NCBI GenBank assembly: GCA_035533275.1
Contig: DATLUD010000065.1
Span: 1 to 64,000 of the forward strand
DNA length: 64,000 bases
Direction: 5' to 3'
Origin: SCRA01 sp035533275
Lineage (GTDB): Bacteria; Vulcanimicrobiota; Vulcanimicrobiia; Vulcanimicrobiales; SCRA01
Shown here: positions 1-8,686 of the stretch, piece by piece
Position numbering within the stretch: the first letter of the stretch is position 1
How the letters are laid out: every line of letters starts with the position of its first letter
Program-made: the position numbers and the translations under genes
Notes under the pieces: model-generated
Seen by the model: the letters and a program-made list of their open reading frames with translations, nothing else
Databases searched by the model: none
Told to the model about the DNA's origin: nothing

Positions 1-3
1 GGA

Positions 4-426
4 TCAGACGACGTCGATCTCATCGGCGTTGAGCGAGCCGTCGCTCTGGGATTGGCCGCGCACGCGCACCTTCATCCCGTTTTGCAGCGTGGTGCCGGTC
101 GGGTTGATGATGGTGCCCTGGTGGAGGTGCACCGTCCGGTAGGTGGAGCTCCCCGTCTGGACCTGGAGATCGAAGCGACGGTAGTACGTGACCGTGCCGG
201 TGATGTCGTTCTGGCGGTTGAGGATGCCTTGCTGGATGTTCTGCTGGAAGGTCTGGATCGCTTGGTTGAGGATCTCGTCGAGGACCTGCATGTTCGGCAG
301 GGTGATCCCCGAGGGCGAGGGGGACGGGCTCGGGGAGGGCGTCGGTGTGGACTGCGCGCGTGCGGGGGCGCCGCTGGCCAAGAGGGCGGCGGCGAGCAGC
401 AGCGCCGGTGCGATGCGTGTGGTCAT
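4..426 (-). CDS. Secreted protein with DUF5666-like C-terminal domain
   Basis: This encodes about 140 residues. It begins with a hydrophobic signal peptide (about residues 1-24, ending APARA|QS), followed by a low-complexity Thr/Pro/Ser-Pro linker at about residues 25-40. The C-terminal 65 residues form a beta-rich module, from 'ITGTVTYY' to 'GSLNADEIDVV', whose ending resembles the DUF5666 / OB-fold-like family. I chose the ATG at 426 because it places the signal peptide at the N-terminus; an upstream extension would add an Arg/Ser-rich, non-signal stretch. The protein is probably exported, and its function is unknown. It is the last gene of the minus-strand run here. Confidence 0.65.
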   Translation of the reverse strand: MTTRIAPALLLAAALLASGAPARAQSTPTPSPSPSPSPSGITLPNMQVLDEILNQAIQTFQQNIQQGILNRQNDITGTVTYYRRFDLQVQTGSSTYRTVHLHQGTIINPTGTTLQNGMKVRVRGQSQSDGSLNADEIDVV

Positions 427-481
427 GTGCGATGAACGCAGTCCCGGCGCGAAGCGTTGCGCGGCTAGGCCACGCTCGCCC

Positions 482-958
482 TCAGGGCAGCGGCCGCGAC
501 TGGCTGACGAGGAACGTCTCGAACCCCTCGCTCCGATAGAGGGCGAGCGCGCCGGCGTTGTGCGGTGACGCCGAGAGCTGGACCCTCGCATGGCCGCGAC
601 GCCTGCCCCAACGGTACGCGCGCCGCAGGAGACGCCGGCCGATGCCGCGCCCGCGCGCGCGGCGCTCCACGAAGAGCGTGAGGATCACGGTGTACTGCTC
701 GAGCGACCAGGGATCGCCGCGTTCCTCGAGCCAGACGTGGCCCGCGTAGCCGCGCTCGTCCTCGGCGATGTAGAGCGCTCGCGGCGCGGAGACGTCCTCG
801 CGCAACTCGAGATCGAAGCGGCGCGCGCGGGCGCGGAACGTTGCGCTGGGAACCGGTGCCGAGGCATGCCGCCCGAACGTCACCCACGCGGTCTCGGCGT
901 TGCCGCGCGCGACGTTGCGCCAATCGTCCTCGCGCCCCGCGCGAATGCGCACGCTCAT
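482..958 (-). CDS. GNAT-family N-acetyltransferase
   Basis: The product is about 158 residues with the GNAT fold: an N-terminal 'VRIRAGREDDW' strand-helix, the acetyl-CoA binding signature 'RRARGRGIGRRLLRRA' (Q/R-x-x-G-x-G/A type) at about residues 97-112, and the C-terminal 'NAGALALYRSEGFE' motif. It should transfer an acetyl group from acetyl-CoA to an amine, but the substrate cannot be read from sequence. The ATG at 958 starts directly at the domain; a longer upstream reading would run through the pnp terminator hairpin and is unlikely. Confidence 0.8.
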   Translation of the reverse strand: MSVRIRAGREDDWRNVARGNAETAWVTFGRHASAPVPSATFRARARRFDLELREDVSAPRALYIAEDERGYAGHVWLEERGDPWSLEQYTVILTLFVERRARGRGIGRRLLRRAYRWGRRRGHARVQLSASPHNAGALALYRSEGFETFLVSQSRPLP

Positions 959-980
959 GGGCGCATCTACGGCGGGATGA

Positions 981-1010
981 GAACGGGGCCCTCGTACGAG
1001 GGCCCCGTTC
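981..1010 (-). terminator. Perfect 15-bp-arm palindrome downstream of pnp
   Basis: This is a perfect inverted repeat: arm 981-995 (gaacggggccctcgt) pairs with 996-1010. It lies 29 bases beyond the pnp stop codon and before the GNAT start. It has no clear U tract, so it may stop transcription, protect the mRNA 3' end, or both. Confidence 0.6.
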
Positions 1011-1038
1011 GTGTGAGTCATCGGGACGGCGCGGCGTC

Positions 1039-3267
1039 TCAGCCGCGCCGGCGCCCACCCCCGTTGCCGGAGCGTTCGCGGCGTCCGCCCCCGCCGCCGC
1101 CGCCACGTTGGCTCGGCGGCGGACCCACCTCCACGCTCTCGTCGATCGAGCCGTCGGCGAGCACGCCTTTGCGCGTGAGGTTGATGCGGTTCTGCGCGTC
1201 GATCTCGATCACTTTGACCATGATCTCGTCGCCGACCTGGACTTCGTCCTCGACCCGCTCCACGCGCGAGGGCGAGAGCTGGCTGATGTGCACCAAGCCC
1301 TCTTTGCCCGGCAGAATCTGCACGAAGGCTCCGAAGTTCATGATGCGGGTGACGGTGCCCAGGTAGACCTCGCCCGCCTTCACTTCCTTGGTCAGGCTCT
1401 CGACGATCTTCTTGGCCTTCTCCGCCGACTCGCCGTCAGGCGAGGCGATGAAGACGCGGCCGTCGTTCTCGATGTCGATCTTGACGCCGGTCTCGGCAAC
1501 GATCTTGTTGATGACCTTGCCGCCGGGGCCGATGACGTCCTTGATCTTGTCGGGGTTGATCTGGACGACCAGCATGCGCGGAGCCCACTTCGAGAGGTCC
1601 TCGCGCGGGCCGGGAATCGTCTCCTTGAGCTTGCCGATGATGAACATGCGGCCGGCCTTCGCCTGCTCGAGCGCCTTGCGCATGATCTCAACGGTGATGC
1701 CGGAGACCTTGATGTCCATCTGGATGGCCGTGATGCCGTCCTCGGTGCCGGCCACCTTGAAATCCATCTCGCCCAGGGCGTCTTCCAGGCCCTGAATGTC
1801 GGTGAGCACGCGCCAGTCCTTGCCGTGCATGATGAGGCCCATCGCCACGCCGCCGACGTGCTTCTTGATCGGCACGCCCGCGTCCATCAGCGAGAGGGTC
1901 GAGCCGCAGACGCTGCCCATCGACGAGGAGCCGTTGGACTCGAGCGTCTCGGACATGAGGCGCAGCGTATAGGGGAAGTCGTCGAGCGACGGCAGCACCG
2001 GCACGAGCGCGCGCTCGGCGAGGTAGCCGTGGCCGATCTCGCGGCGGCCGGGGCCGCGCATCGGCCGCGTCTCGCCCACCGAGTACGGCGGGAAGTTGTA
2101 GTAGTGCATGTAGCGCTTGCCGGTGACGTCCACGATGGTGTCCAGGCGCTGCTCGTCGCTCTTGCTGCCCAGCGTGCAGATCGTCATGATCTGCGTCTGG
2201 CCGCGCTGGAAGACGCCCGAGCCGTGCACGCGCGGCAGGTAGTCGACTTTGCACCAGATCGGGCGGATCTCGTCGGGCTTGCGGCCGTCGGGGCGCAGGC
2301 CTTCGTCGACCACCATGGTGCGCAGCTCGTCTTCTTCCATCGCCTTGATGATGCGATCGAAGTCCTTGGTGGTCTCGATGAGCGTCTTGAGCTCTTCCCA
2401 CCGTTTGGGCTTCTTGGCCTCGAGGCGCTCGACGGCCACACGCTTGTTGATGGCGTCGAAGGCGGCGTTGCGTTCCTGCTTGTCGACGACGCGCATCGCC
2501 TTGGCCACGTCCTTGGCAAAGGTCTTGCGGACCCAAGCGTCCAGCTCTTCGTCGGGGAGAAAGAGGGTGAAGTCGCGCTTGGGCTTGCCGACCTTCTTGG
2601 CCAGCTTGTCGATCATCGCGACGATCTGCTTGACGTGCTGGTGGGCGAACTCCACGGCGCCGAGGAACAGCTCCTCGCTGATCTCCTTGCCGCCGCCCTC
2701 GACCATCATCACGGCATCCTTGGTGCCCGCAACGACGATGTCCATCGTGCCCTCTTCGATCTGCGCGATCGTGGGGTTGATGACGTACTCGCCGTCGACG
2801 TACCCGACGCGCAGGCCGGCGACGGTGTGCGGGAAGGGGATGTCGGAGAAGGCGAGCGCCGCGCCGGCCGCCACTTGACCCAGCACGTCGGAGTCGACCT
2901 GCGGATCGTTGGCGAGCACGGTGACGATCACTTGGATCTCGTTGCGAAATCCGTCGGGGAAGAGCGGGCGGAGCGGCCGATCGATCTGACGCGCGCTCAG
3001 GACCGCGTGCTCGGTCGGACGTCCCTCGCGTTTGATGTAGCCGCCCGGGATCTTGCCGGCGGAGTACATGCGCTCTTCGTAGTCGACGGTGAGCGGAAAG
3101 AAATCGATGCCCTCGCGGGGCGAGTTCGATGCGGTGACGGCGGCTAGCACGACGTTGTCGCCGAAGCGCACGAGAGCGCTTCCTCCAGCCTGCTTGGCAA
3201 GCTCACCCGTCTCGATGGTAAGCTTGCGCCCGCCCAGGTCCATGGAGACGGACAGGGGTTCAGACAC
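1039..3267 (-). CDS. pnp: Polyribonucleotide nucleotidyltransferase (PNPase)
   Basis: PNPase degrades RNA 3' to 5' by phosphorolysis and acts in the RNA degradosome. The 742-residue product has the usual order: two RNase PH domains (first from about residue 10, second from about 320 with 'DGRKPDEIRPI'), then a KH domain ('IKDVIGPGGKVINKI', about 560) and an S1 domain ('GTVTRIMNFGAFVQI', about 630). The last 30 residues are an Arg/Gly tail, which may add RNA contacts. The GTG start at 3267 has an AGGAG six bases upstream. It follows rpsO in the same direction, the classic rpsO-pnp pairing, and the short stem-loop in its leader could allow PNPase autoregulation as in E. coli. Confidence 0.98.
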   Translation of the reverse strand: MSEPLSVSMDLGGRKLTIETGELAKQAGGSALVRFGDNVVLAAVTASNSPREGIDFFPLTVDYEERMYSAGKIPGGYIKREGRPTEHAVLSARQIDRPLRPLFPDGFRNEIQVIVTVLANDPQVDSDVLGQVAAGAALAFSDIPFPHTVAGLRVGYVDGEYVINPTIAQIEEGTMDIVVAGTKDAVMMVEGGGKEISEELFLGAVEFAHQHVKQIVAMIDKLAKKVGKPKRDFTLFLPDEELDAWVRKTFAKDVAKAMRVVDKQERNAAFDAINKRVAVERLEAKKPKRWEELKTLIETTKDFDRIIKAMEEDELRTMVVDEGLRPDGRKPDEIRPIWCKVDYLPRVHGSGVFQRGQTQIMTICTLGSKSDEQRLDTIVDVTGKRYMHYYNFPPYSVGETRPMRGPGRREIGHGYLAERALVPVLPSLDDFPYTLRLMSETLESNGSSSMGSVCGSTLSLMDAGVPIKKHVGGVAMGLIMHGKDWRVLTDIQGLEDALGEMDFKVAGTEDGITAIQMDIKVSGITVEIMRKALEQAKAGRMFIIGKLKETIPGPREDLSKWAPRMLVVQINPDKIKDVIGPGGKVINKIVAETGVKIDIENDGRVFIASPDGESAEKAKKIVESLTKEVKAGEVYLGTVTRIMNFGAFVQILPGKEGLVHISQLSPSRVERVEDEVQVGDEIMVKVIEIDAQNRINLTRKGVLADGSIDESVEVGPPPSQRGGGGGGGRRERSGNGGGRRRG

Positions 3268-3286
3268 GAAATTCTCCTACGTAGGT

Positions 3287-3303
3287 GCCGGGCGACGCCC
3301 GGC
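3287..3303 (-). promoter_or_regulatory. Stem-loop in the pnp leader
   Basis: A 7-bp stem, gccgggc / gcccggc, with a 3-base loop lies just upstream of the pnp ribosome binding site. In enterobacteria a pnp leader hairpin is cut by RNase III for autocontrol. Position suggests a similar role here, but this is inference. Confidence 0.4.
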
Positions 3304-3374
3304 GTGTTGCGTTTGTCGTCTTGTTCAAACGCGGCGCGTTTCGACGCCCGAGCGCAAAGCCCTTGAATGGCAAA

Positions 3375-3398
3375 GAGGGCGCGATTCCTCGCGCCCTC
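3375..3398 (-). terminator. Hairpin between rpsO and pnp
   Basis: A 10-bp stem (gagggcgcga / tcgcgccctc) with a TTCC loop lies 27 bases after the rpsO stop. On the minus strand it is followed by TTTG. It could attenuate read-through into pnp or serve as a processing site. Confidence 0.5.
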
Positions 3399-3425
3399 CC
3401 GCCTTTCAAGCGTCCGGCAGGCGGC

Positions 3426-3695
3426 CTAGCGGCGCAGGCCCAGCTCGCCGATCAGCGCGCGGTACTTCGCCAAATCCGTGTGTTGGATGTAATTGAGAAG
3501 GCGGCGGCGCTGGCCGACCTGCATCAGCAGGCCGCGGCGGCTGTGGTGATCCTTCTTGTGGATCTTGAGATGCTCGTTGAGCAGGTTGATGGACTCGGTC
3601 AGCATCGCGACTTGGACCGACGCCGATCCGGTGTCGGTAGCCGTGGCACCGAACTTCTCGATGATTTCGCGCTTGCGCTCTTTGGTCAGCGGCAA
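3426..3695 (-). CDS. rpsO: 30S ribosomal protein S15
   Basis: S15 is a primary 16S rRNA-binding protein of the small subunit platform. The 89-residue product matches the family length and motifs, including 'TGSASVQVA', 'HLKIHKKDHHSRRGLL' and 'RRRLLNYI'. The start is TTG at 3695, preceded by GAGGAG seven bases upstream, and no ATG fits better. It is co-oriented with pnp downstream and sits behind a good promoter at 3787-3815. Confidence 0.97.
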   Translation of the reverse strand: MPLTKERKREIIEKFGATATDTGSASVQVAMLTESINLLNEHLKIHKKDHHSRRGLLMQVGQRRRLLNYIQHTDLAKYRALIGELGLRR

Positions 3696-3786
3696 GAGAT
3701 GACTCCTCGTTCAAGGATGGGCTCGCTTCGGCTCCAGGCCTCCCGCGCGTGCGCGCTCGAGGGTGGTCCGGGCCGGCGACCGTAGC

Positions 3787-3815
3787 AGTATAGCGGGTCA
3801 GGCCTCGGGGTGCAA
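3787..3815 (-). promoter_or_regulatory. Sigma-70-type promoter for rpsO-pnp
   Basis: On the minus strand TTGCAC (3815-3810) is followed after exactly 17 bases by TATACT (3792-3787). Transcription would start near 3780, about 85 bases before the rpsO start. The -35 box lies inside the 3' end of the upstream minus-strand gene. This is the best consensus-like promoter I found in the window. Confidence 0.65.
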
Positions 3816-4067
3816 GGCCCGGCGCAGCGCGTCGCGCAGGGGCGTCAGCGCCGCGGGAGCATCGGGGAGGGCGTCCAGGGCAGCCAGCGCCTCGCCGGCC
3901 GCCGGCGGGGCGAGAGCCTCAAGCACCACGCTCGTGGCCAGCGCCTGGTCGAGTTGCTCGAGGGCCCGCTTGGCCATATTCGCTTGGCCGAACGAATAGG
4001 CGTGGTGGGAGGCGTTTCCCAGGGTCTTGAGCTCCCGTTCGAGCCAGGTGCGGTACGCGTCGAGCAT
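3798..4067 (-). CDS. Small hypothetical protein
   Basis: An 89-residue, mostly alpha-helical protein I do not recognise. It starts at the ATG at 4067 behind a strong AGGAGGG. It has an N-terminal amphipathic helix ('YRTWLERELKTLG'), then 'HHAYSFGQANMAKRALEQLDQAL', an alanine/leucine-rich helix and a short C-terminus. There is no signal peptide or membrane segment. It lies upstream of rpsO on the same strand and carries the rpsO promoter in its 3' end. The good ribosome binding site supports it being real. Confidence 0.6.
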   Translation of the reverse strand: MLDAYRTWLERELKTLGNASHHAYSFGQANMAKRALEQLDQALATSVVLEALAPPAAGEALAALDALPDAPAALTPLRDALRRALHPEA

Positions 4068-4138
4068 GGGCCCTCCTTCGCGAGGCGGGAGCTTTTCCGT
4101 CGTAGGGGCGCCCCCGCCTGCGGCGAAGCCAGCGGGCG

Positions 4139-4486
4139 ATGTCGCAAGGGCAAGAGGTCGGTTCCGCGGAGTACGTCCGCGTGGCGTCCGTCGGCGAGGT
4201 GCCGGTGGGCGAGGCGTTGCAGGTGACGGTGGAGGGACGCGAGATCGCGCTCTTCCGCCTCGAGGACGGTTGGTACGCCCTCGACAACGTCTGCCCGCAC
4301 CAAGGGGGTCCGCTCTCGGAGGGGTGGATCGAGGGGCGCACGGTGACCTGCCCATGGCACGCCTGGTGCTTCGATCTCGGCTCGGGGGCTCTGACCCTGG
4401 GCCCGTTTGCGGGGGTCGACGCCTTCGACGTCCGCGTCGAGGGCGATGAGGTGCTGGTGGCCGCGCACCCACGGGGGCACGCATAA
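4139..4486 (+). CDS. Rieske [2Fe-2S] ferredoxin, NirD-like
   Basis: A 115-residue soluble Rieske protein. The cluster ligands are visible as C52-P-H54 ('CPHQGGPL') and C71-P-W-H74 ('CPWHAWCFDL'), the spacing of the NirD / dioxygenase-ferredoxin type. It would carry electrons to a partner oxygenase or reductase, but none is encoded nearby, so the partner is unknown. One base after its stop the XRE-like regulator begins, so the two are probably co-transcribed. It is divergent from the small gene at 3798. Confidence 0.85.
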   Translation: MSQGQEVGSAEYVRVASVGEVPVGEALQVTVEGREIALFRLEDGWYALDNVCPHQGGPLSEGWIEGRTVTCPWHAWCFDLGSGALTLGPFAGVDAFDVRVEGDEVLVAAHPRGHA

Positions 4487-4487
4487 G

Positions 4488-4985
4488 ATGGCGCCGGCCT
4501 GGGACGCCCGCACCGGGACGGCGGGCGGGGACGCCTTTGCCGAGGGCCTGAGGACGATGATGGCCGACCGCGAGCTCGACGAGGCCGGGCTGGCGGCCGC
4601 CGCCGATCTCCCCTCCGCGCTGCTCGCGGCGACGCTCGCCGGGGAGGAGCGCGTGGGGGTCTCGACGCTGGCGCGCCTGGCCGCGGCCCTGCGCGTGCGC
4701 GCGATCGAGTTCCTGCAGCGGGCCAACGTGCTCTCGCTGGCGGCGTACGCCGCCGGGCTGGATCCGCTCTTCTTCCTGCCCGAGGGCCAGGTGCGCTTCG
4801 ACGCCCGGATCTACATGCGCGAGATCAACCCCCGCTACGCCGTGCCCGAAGGGGACATGACCAAGCGCAACCCGACGCTGGTGGCCATCGCGCAAGACGA
4901 GCTGCTCGACGGCGTCGGCAAGCTCGAGCTGGAGTTGGCTTATCTCTTGCGCACGGCGGTACAGGCGGCGGGACCCGCGCTCTGA
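4488..4985 (+). CDS. XRE-like helix-turn-helix protein
   Basis: The product is 165 residues. Residues about 15-75 look like an XRE/Cro-type helix-turn-helix ('LAAAADLPSALLAATLAGEE..GVSTLARLAAALRV'). The remaining 90 residues match no family I recognise and include 'DPLFFLPEGQVRFDARIYMRE' and a charged C-terminal helix. It starts one base after the Rieske stop, suggesting an operon in which it could regulate that gene or itself. The DNA-binding call rests on pattern only. Confidence 0.6.
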   Translation: MAPAWDARTGTAGGDAFAEGLRTMMADRELDEAGLAAAADLPSALLAATLAGEERVGVSTLARLAAALRVRAIEFLQRANVLSLAAYAAGLDPLFFLPEGQVRFDARIYMREINPRYAVPEGDMTKRNPTLVAIAQDELLDGVGKLELELAYLLRTAVQAAGPAL

Positions 4986-5102
4986 CCGGGTCCTCTCCGG
5001 GCAGGGGCAGGACTTCGCCACCGCCCATCGGTAAGAGAGGCGGTTCCGCCGCCACGGCCGTCGGCCGTCGGCACGCGTTATCTGCTAGGAGGAGTATTCC
5101 GA

Positions 5103-5669
5103 GTGCAAGGGATGGTTGGGAAGCACGTGGCCGTCTTGATCGGCGACGGGTTCGAGGAGATCGAGGTCACCGAACCCAAGCGCGCGCTCGAGGAGGCGGG
5201 GGCCACCGTGACCATCGTCGGCCCGAACGAGGAGTCGAAGACCCGTGGCCTGCGAGGGCGTCGCGGTTTGGAGCCTGCGGGAGCCTTGCAAGCCGACGTC
5301 TCGATCGACGAGGTGACCGCGGCCGATTTCGACGCGGCGCTGATTCCCGGCGGCGTCAGTCCCGACCGCATCCGCACGCACAAGGCGATCCTCAAGCTCG
5401 TCAAGGAGCTGGACGGCGAGCGCAAGCCGCTGGCCGCCATCGGCCACGGCGCGCAGGTCCTGATCTCGGCGCACGCGGTCCGTGGCCGCACGCTCACCGG
5501 CGCGCCGTCGATCGCCGACGACATCCGCAACGCGGGCGGTCTCTATCGCGATCAGCCCGCGGTGCAGGACGGCAACTGGGTGACGTGCCGCAGCGCCAAC
5601 GACCTCGACCACTTCGAGCGTGCCTTCCTCGAGAAGTTGGCGCAGTTCCAGGCGACGCCGCTGACCTAG
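5103..5669 (+). CDS. DJ-1/PfpI-family protein lacking the nucleophile cysteine
   Basis: A 188-residue member of the class I glutamine amidotransferase-like DJ-1/PfpI superfamily. It has the opening 'HVAVLIGDGFEEIEV' with the conserved acidic residue (about E18-E19), 'DAALIPGGVSPDRIR', and a nucleophile elbow reading 'AAIGHGAQVL'. Family members normally have Cys where this protein has Gly114 (AxCHG); the codon is GGC. It is therefore unlikely to act as a protease, chaperone-deglycase or glyoxalase through that residue. The GTG start at 5103 lies 8 bases after a strong AGGAGGAG; an ATG at 5112 is the alternative. Confidence 0.85.
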   Translation: MQGMVGKHVAVLIGDGFEEIEVTEPKRALEEAGATVTIVGPNEESKTRGLRGRRGLEPAGALQADVSIDEVTAADFDAALIPGGVSPDRIRTHKAILKLVKELDGERKPLAAIGHGAQVLISAHAVRGRTLTGAPSIADDIRNAGGLYRDQPAVQDGNWVTCRSANDLDHFERAFLEKLAQFQATPLT

Positions 5670-5679
5670 TCCGCCGGCG

Positions 5680-6357
5680 TCAGGGCCGCCGCGTGAGCGA
5701 GGGCGAGAGCTCGAAGGCCGCGAGCTGCTCGCCGAGTTGGCGCAGCGCGGCATAGAGCAAGACGGCCGTGACCCCCACGCTCGCCGGCACCGCGAGCGGG
5801 GCGGCCAGGTTCGCCGCGGCTCCCAGCAGCGCGGCCACAAGGGCGCAGACCACCGCCGCCAGGGGGCTCCACGCCGGGGGCACGCGCAGATCCCAGACCA
5901 AGGCCAGCGGGATGCAGATCGCCGCGACGGCCAGACCCACGAAGAGCAAGCCGGCGGCCTCGCCCGCCGTGGGGCGCAACTCGAACAGGGCCGCGCCGTA
6001 GGCCGCCAGGACCACGGGCAGCGCGCGGATGGCCGCCGCCAGAACCTTGGCCCGCGCCAACTCACGCCCGAAGAGCGGCGCGGCCAGCCATGTGGCGGCG
6101 AGGGTGCCCTCGCGGGGTATCGTGCGCATGGAGGCCACCATGGCCGCAAGTGCGCCGGCGGCACCGACCGCGAAGGGGTAGAGCCGCCCTACGTCGACCG
6201 GGAGCTTGCCCAGCCACGCGCACGAGAGCGCGGCCGTCGCCGCCGCCAGCAGCGTGACCAGCCATCCGTCGGCCGAGCGGCCCCAGACGATGGTCTCGGC
6301 GCGCACCAGCGCGAAGGTCGCGGCTCCGCCGCGCGCGCGCAGCGCCTGACGCTTCAT
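5680..6357 (-). CDS. ABC transporter permease (ABC-2-like membrane protein)
   Basis: About 225 residues with roughly six hydrophobic helices and no soluble domain. The ATG at 6357 overlaps the TGA of the upstream ATPase (ATGA), so the pair is translationally coupled. Its layout resembles the export-type permeases of the ABC-2/CcmB group, but the sequence is not close enough to name a substrate. It is the last gene of a seven-gene minus-strand run that starts at 10970. Confidence 0.65.
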   Translation of the reverse strand: MKRQALRARGGAATFALVRAETIVWGRSADGWLVTLLAAATAALSCAWLGKLPVDVGRLYPFAVGAAGALAAMVASMRTIPREGTLAATWLAAPLFGRELARAKVLAAAIRALPVVLAAYGAALFELRPTAGEAAGLLFVGLAVAAICIPLALVWDLRVPPAWSPLAAVVCALVAALLGAAANLAAPLAVPASVGVTAVLLYAALRQLGEQLAAFELSPSLTRRP

Positions 6358-6962
6358 CGCAGGCCACCCGCAACCGGCGTGAGCGACCCGAGCGCGCGCA
6401 CGCGCGCCCGCAGGCGCTGGGCCACGCCCGCGTCGCGCGTCGCCAAGAGCAGCGCTCCCCCTTCGGCGGTCACCTCGCCGGCGGCGCGGTCGAGGGCGTC
6501 GAGATCCTCGGGGGGCCACGCCCGCGGCTCGTCCACCAGCAGCAGCGACGGCAGGTGCAGCATCGCCCCGAGCAGCCGCGTCCGCCGGCGCGAGGAGTCG
6601 TCGCGCAGCCACGCCAGTGCGCGCATGCGCTCGGCGTGCTGCCTGTCCGAGAGGCCGTAGAGCTCGCCGAGCAGGCGCAGGTACTCGCCGACGGTGAGCG
6701 GCGCCACCGGAGGCGTTTCGGGCGGCACGTAGCCGACGCGGCGCTTGGCTTGGGCTGGCTGGTAGCGCATGTCGAACCCGCCGATCGTGATGGCGCCGCG
6801 GTCGGGGCGCAACAAGCCGGCGATCAGCGCGAGCAGCGCGCTCTTCCCGCTCTCCGCGGGGCCGACGACGGCCAAGCGCTCGCCGGGAGGGAGGTCGAGC
6901 GTGAGCCCGTTGACGGCGTCGTGCCCGTGCAGCGACTTGGAGAGATCGGCGATGTGCAGCAG
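6354..6962 (-). CDS. ABC transporter ATP-binding protein, probable non-ATG start
   Basis: A short ABC ATPase. It shows Walker A 'GPAESGKSA', Walker B 'LLLVDEPR' and a D-loop-like stretch, while the signature region is degenerate ('SSRRRTRLLGAML'). The N-terminal strand normally found before Walker A ('LHIADLSKSLHGHDAVNGLTL') is encoded upstream of the first TTG in the same frame, but that stretch has no ATG, GTG or TTG. I therefore propose the CTG at 6962 as start; TTG at 6875 would remove the first beta strands. The frame continues that of the preceding gene, whose TAG ends 24 bases upstream. It probably energises the adjacent permease. Confidence 0.65.
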   Translation of the reverse strand: MLHIADLSKSLHGHDAVNGLTLDLPPGERLAVVGPAESGKSALLALIAGLLRPDRGAITIGGFDMRYQPAQAKRRVGYVPPETPPVAPLTVGEYLRLLGELYGLSDRQHAERMRALAWLRDDSSRRRTRLLGAMLHLPSLLLVDEPRAWPPEDLDALDRAAGEVTAEGGALLLATRDAGVAQRLRARVRALGSLTPVAGGLR

Positions 6963-6986
6963 CGTGGTGTACCGGCGCCTTGGAGC

Positions 6987-7753
<767 letters not shown>

Positions 7754-7757
<4 letters not shown>

Positions 7758-8668
7758 AGGCGCACCGTGCCGCGCAGGTTGCGCAAGACGCGCTGCCATG
7801 GCCCCTCGCGCTGCGAGCGCGCCGTGCCGCGGGCGAAGCGCTTCTCCACGTAGTACTGCCCGATGCTGGCCACGGTGGTGAGCAGCAGGTACCACAGGCT
7901 GGCCACCACCAGCAGTTCCACGACGAAGAGATTGCTCGAGTAGATGTCGCTGGCCCGGCGCAGCAGCTCGCCGAAGGTCACCACGGAGGCCAGCGACGAG
8001 GTCTTCAGCATCGAGATGAACTCGTTGCCGATGGGCGGGATGATCACGCGCATCGCCTGCGGCAAGACGACGCGGCGCATCGTCTGCGAGGAGATCATGC
8101 CGAGGGCCTGCGCGGCCTCCACCTGCCCTTCGTCGACGGCGAGGATGCCGGCGCGCACGATCTCGGCCATGTAGGCGCCCTCGTTCAGGCCCAAGCCCAG
8201 GAGCGCGGCGGCCAACGGCGTCATGAACGCGACCATCGGCATCGAGAAGAACGTCACGTGCGTGAAGGGGATGCCGATCGTCAGGTCGTGGAAGACGGCG
8301 GGAACGCCGTTGAACCAGAAGATCAGCTGTACCAGGACCGGGGTGCCGCGAAAGAACCACACGTAGACGCCGCTTACGGCGGAGAGCACGAGGTTCTCGG
8401 ACATCCGCATGACGGCGAAGATCACACCGAGCACGACGCCGATGGCTTGCGCGGCCACCGAGACGAAGAGGGTGTTGAGCAGACCTCCCAGGATCAGCGA
8501 GTTGAAGAGGTACTGGTCGACGACGTGGGGGTTGAGGAAGTGCGACGAGGCGGCCGCCGCGGCGAGCCAGGCCACCAGCAGCCCCACGACTACCGCGAGG
8601 ACCCACTGCCCCCAATGGCGCACGGGCACGACCGTGAACGTCGTGCCGCGCTCGCTCTCCGCCGTCAT
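7754..8668 (-). CDS. Polar amino acid ABC transporter permease
   Basis: A 304-residue HisM/GlnP-type inner-membrane permease. It has several hydrophobic helices and the coupling-helix signature 'EAAQALGMISSQTMRRVVLPQA' that docks on the ATPase. An N-terminal membrane helix precedes the family domain ('NSLILGGLLNTLFVS'). It lies between the binding protein (18 bases upstream) and the ATPase (4-base overlap), the usual order for these importers. Confidence 0.92.
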
Positions 8669-8686
8669 CGCGCTCTCCGGCTCGCC

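Noticed and set aside
841..3147. A very long open frame opposite pnp on the plus strand
   Set aside because: It is antisense to a highly conserved pnp gene, has an Arg/His/Asp/Ala composition typical of shadow frames in GC-rich DNA, and matches no family.
4986..5102. Riboswitch-like leader before the DJ-1 gene
   Set aside because: There are GC-rich short stems (for example around ggcggttccgccgcc), but nothing matches a known conserved core. It is best left as a leader with a strong ribosome binding site.
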